From assembly GCA_014204435.1 (NCBI GenBank), contig JACHLF010000003.1:62001-126000 (forward strand): 64,000 nucleotides of DNA, given 5' to 3'. The notes beneath the pieces were generated by a model. The model was not told the origin of the DNA and did not search any database. It was given only the letters and a program-made list of their open reading frames with translations. Both the position numbers and the translations under genes were made by a program. Position 1 is the stretch's first letter, and every line of letters starts with the position of its first letter. This stretch comes from Mycobacteroides chelonae (GTDB taxonomy: Bacteria > Actinomycetota > Actinomycetes > Mycobacteriales > Mycobacteriaceae). Shown one piece after another: positions 63,343 through 64,000 of the stretch.

Positions 63343-64000
63343 ATGACCTCTGGGGATGTTGTGGTGGGTGACGAGTTGTCGGCGTATGTGGTCGGTTCCG
63401 CCGATGCCGACCTCCTGAGTCCGGCGCCGACGGCGACAGTCGGGGAGGAGCGTGAGCGTCGGCTGCGTGAACTGGCGGCTGCGTTCCGCATCTTCGGGGC
63501 GTTCGGCTTTTCCGAAGGAGTGGCCGGGCACATCACCGTGCGCGACCCGGAGTTTCCCGACACGTTTTGGGTCAATCCCTTCGGCATGAACTTTCGGCAC
63601 ATTGCGGTCTCTGATCTCATCCAGGTCGATCACGACGGCAATGTGATCACCGGGACCCGACCGGTGAACAGGGCGGCGTTCTGTATCCACTCCGAGGTCC
63701 ACAAGGCGCGGCCCGACGTGATCGCTGCGGCGCATGCGCACTCGATACACGGCAAGGCGTTCTCGTCGCTGGGGCAGCCGTTGTTGCCCATCACGCAGGA
63801 TGCCTGTGCCTTCTACGAAGACCACGCGGTGTACACCGACTACCGCGGCGTGGTCAGCGATCTGGAAGAGGGCAGGGCAATCGGTTCTGCGCTCGGGCTG
63901 ACCAAGGCGGTGATCCTGCAGAACCACGGGTTGCTCACCGTGGGTCATTCGGTGGCCGAAGCCGCGTGGTGGTTCATCACGATGGAGCGCTCCTGCCAAG
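63343..64000 (+). CDS. Class II aldolase/adducin family protein (3' end outside window)
   Basis: The first 219 residues of a class II aldolase-like protein. The core starts around RLRELAAAFRIFGAFGFSEG and VAGHITVRDPEFPDTFWVNP. The zinc-binding histidines are in AAAHAHSIHGKAFSSLG, and the later ligand is in VILQNHGLLTVGHS. Relatives cleave or epimerise phosphorylated sugars, or act on other hydroxy-carbonyl compounds. Start ATG 63343 has AAAGGTGG upstream. It is divergent from a TetR gene that probably regulates it. Confidence 0.9.
   Translation, partial: MTSGDVVVGDELSAYVVGSADADLLSPAPTATVGEERERRLRELAAAFRIFGAFGFSEGVAGHITVRDPEFPDTFWVNPFGMNFRHIAVSDLIQVDHDGNVITGTRPVNRAAFCIHSEVHKARPDVIAAAHAHSIHGKAFSSLGQPLLPITQDACAFYEDHAVYTDYRGVVSDLEEGRAIGSALGLTKAVILQNHGLLTVGHSVAEAAWWFITMERSCQ

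Noticed and set aside
1..64000. CRISPR arrays, insertion sequences, rRNA operons and replication origin
   Set aside because: No regularly spaced repeats, transposase motifs or inverted-repeat ends, rRNA sequences or DnaA-box clusters were seen on either strand.

Overview
The window is high-GC actinobacterial DNA, most probably from a rapidly growing mycobacterium of the Mycobacteroides abscessus-chelonae group. From about 0.3 to 30.5 kb the gene order runs sigA-ppgK-suhB-cei-DUF4193-DUF3093-dut-DUF3710-hydrolase-OB fold-DUF3159-ceoC-ceoB-(KimA-like)-(TrmA-like)...dxs-...rnd-DUF3000-hemE-hemY-hemQ-msrB-aftC-hydrolase-ribD-zapE-GNAT. This is the order I recall for M. tuberculosis Rv2703 down to Rv2669. 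Species is not assigned.

Layout. (1) 0-16.9 kb: conserved core with housekeeping sigma factor, polyphosphate glucokinase, inositol phosphatase, envelope protein Cei, dUTPase, a potassium module (two RCK/TrkA proteins divergent from a KimA-like transporter), an RNA methyltransferase, NhaA and DXS. (2) 17.0-19.6 kb: an inserted leftward three-gene cassette (EspC/WXG-like small protein, 553-aa helical protein, lipoprotein) that looks like a type VII secretion substrate set. (3) 19.7-30.5 kb: core again, with RNase D, late heme synthesis by the coproporphyrin route, MsrB, AftC, a secreted hydrolase, a RibD-like reductase and ZapE. (4) 30.6-39.9 kb: accessory genes, including a TetR plus AarF-kinase pair divergent from a diiron protein and ferredoxin across a perfect operator palindrome. 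(5) 40.0-47.2 kb: two tandem carboxylic acid reductase genes, one intact and one split by a single-base deletion. (6) 47.3-59.4 kb: a strikingly decayed stretch. It holds a methyltransferase running into a remnant of a Mug DNA glycosylase, a MymA-like monooxygenase and an AraC regulator each broken by one extra base, and a chain of small ORFs with an amber codon and a frameshift. Intact among these are a Pro/Thr-rich membrane protein with aromatic repeats, an MFS/TetR pair, an SDR and a cytochrome P450. (7) 59.5-64 kb: four tRNA genes, a PHA-synthase-like hydrolase, a GGDEF protein with an altered signature, and a TetR gene divergent from a class II aldolase that runs off the end.

How the genes fit together: the core supplies transcription, envelope, isoprenoid and heme functions. 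The accessory half is rich in lipid or aldehyde redox enzymes (CAR, P450, Baeyer-Villiger type monooxygenase, SDRs, diiron proteins plus ferredoxin), several with adjacent regulators and visible palindromic operators. All family assignments come from reading motifs and remembered homologues. No database search was run.
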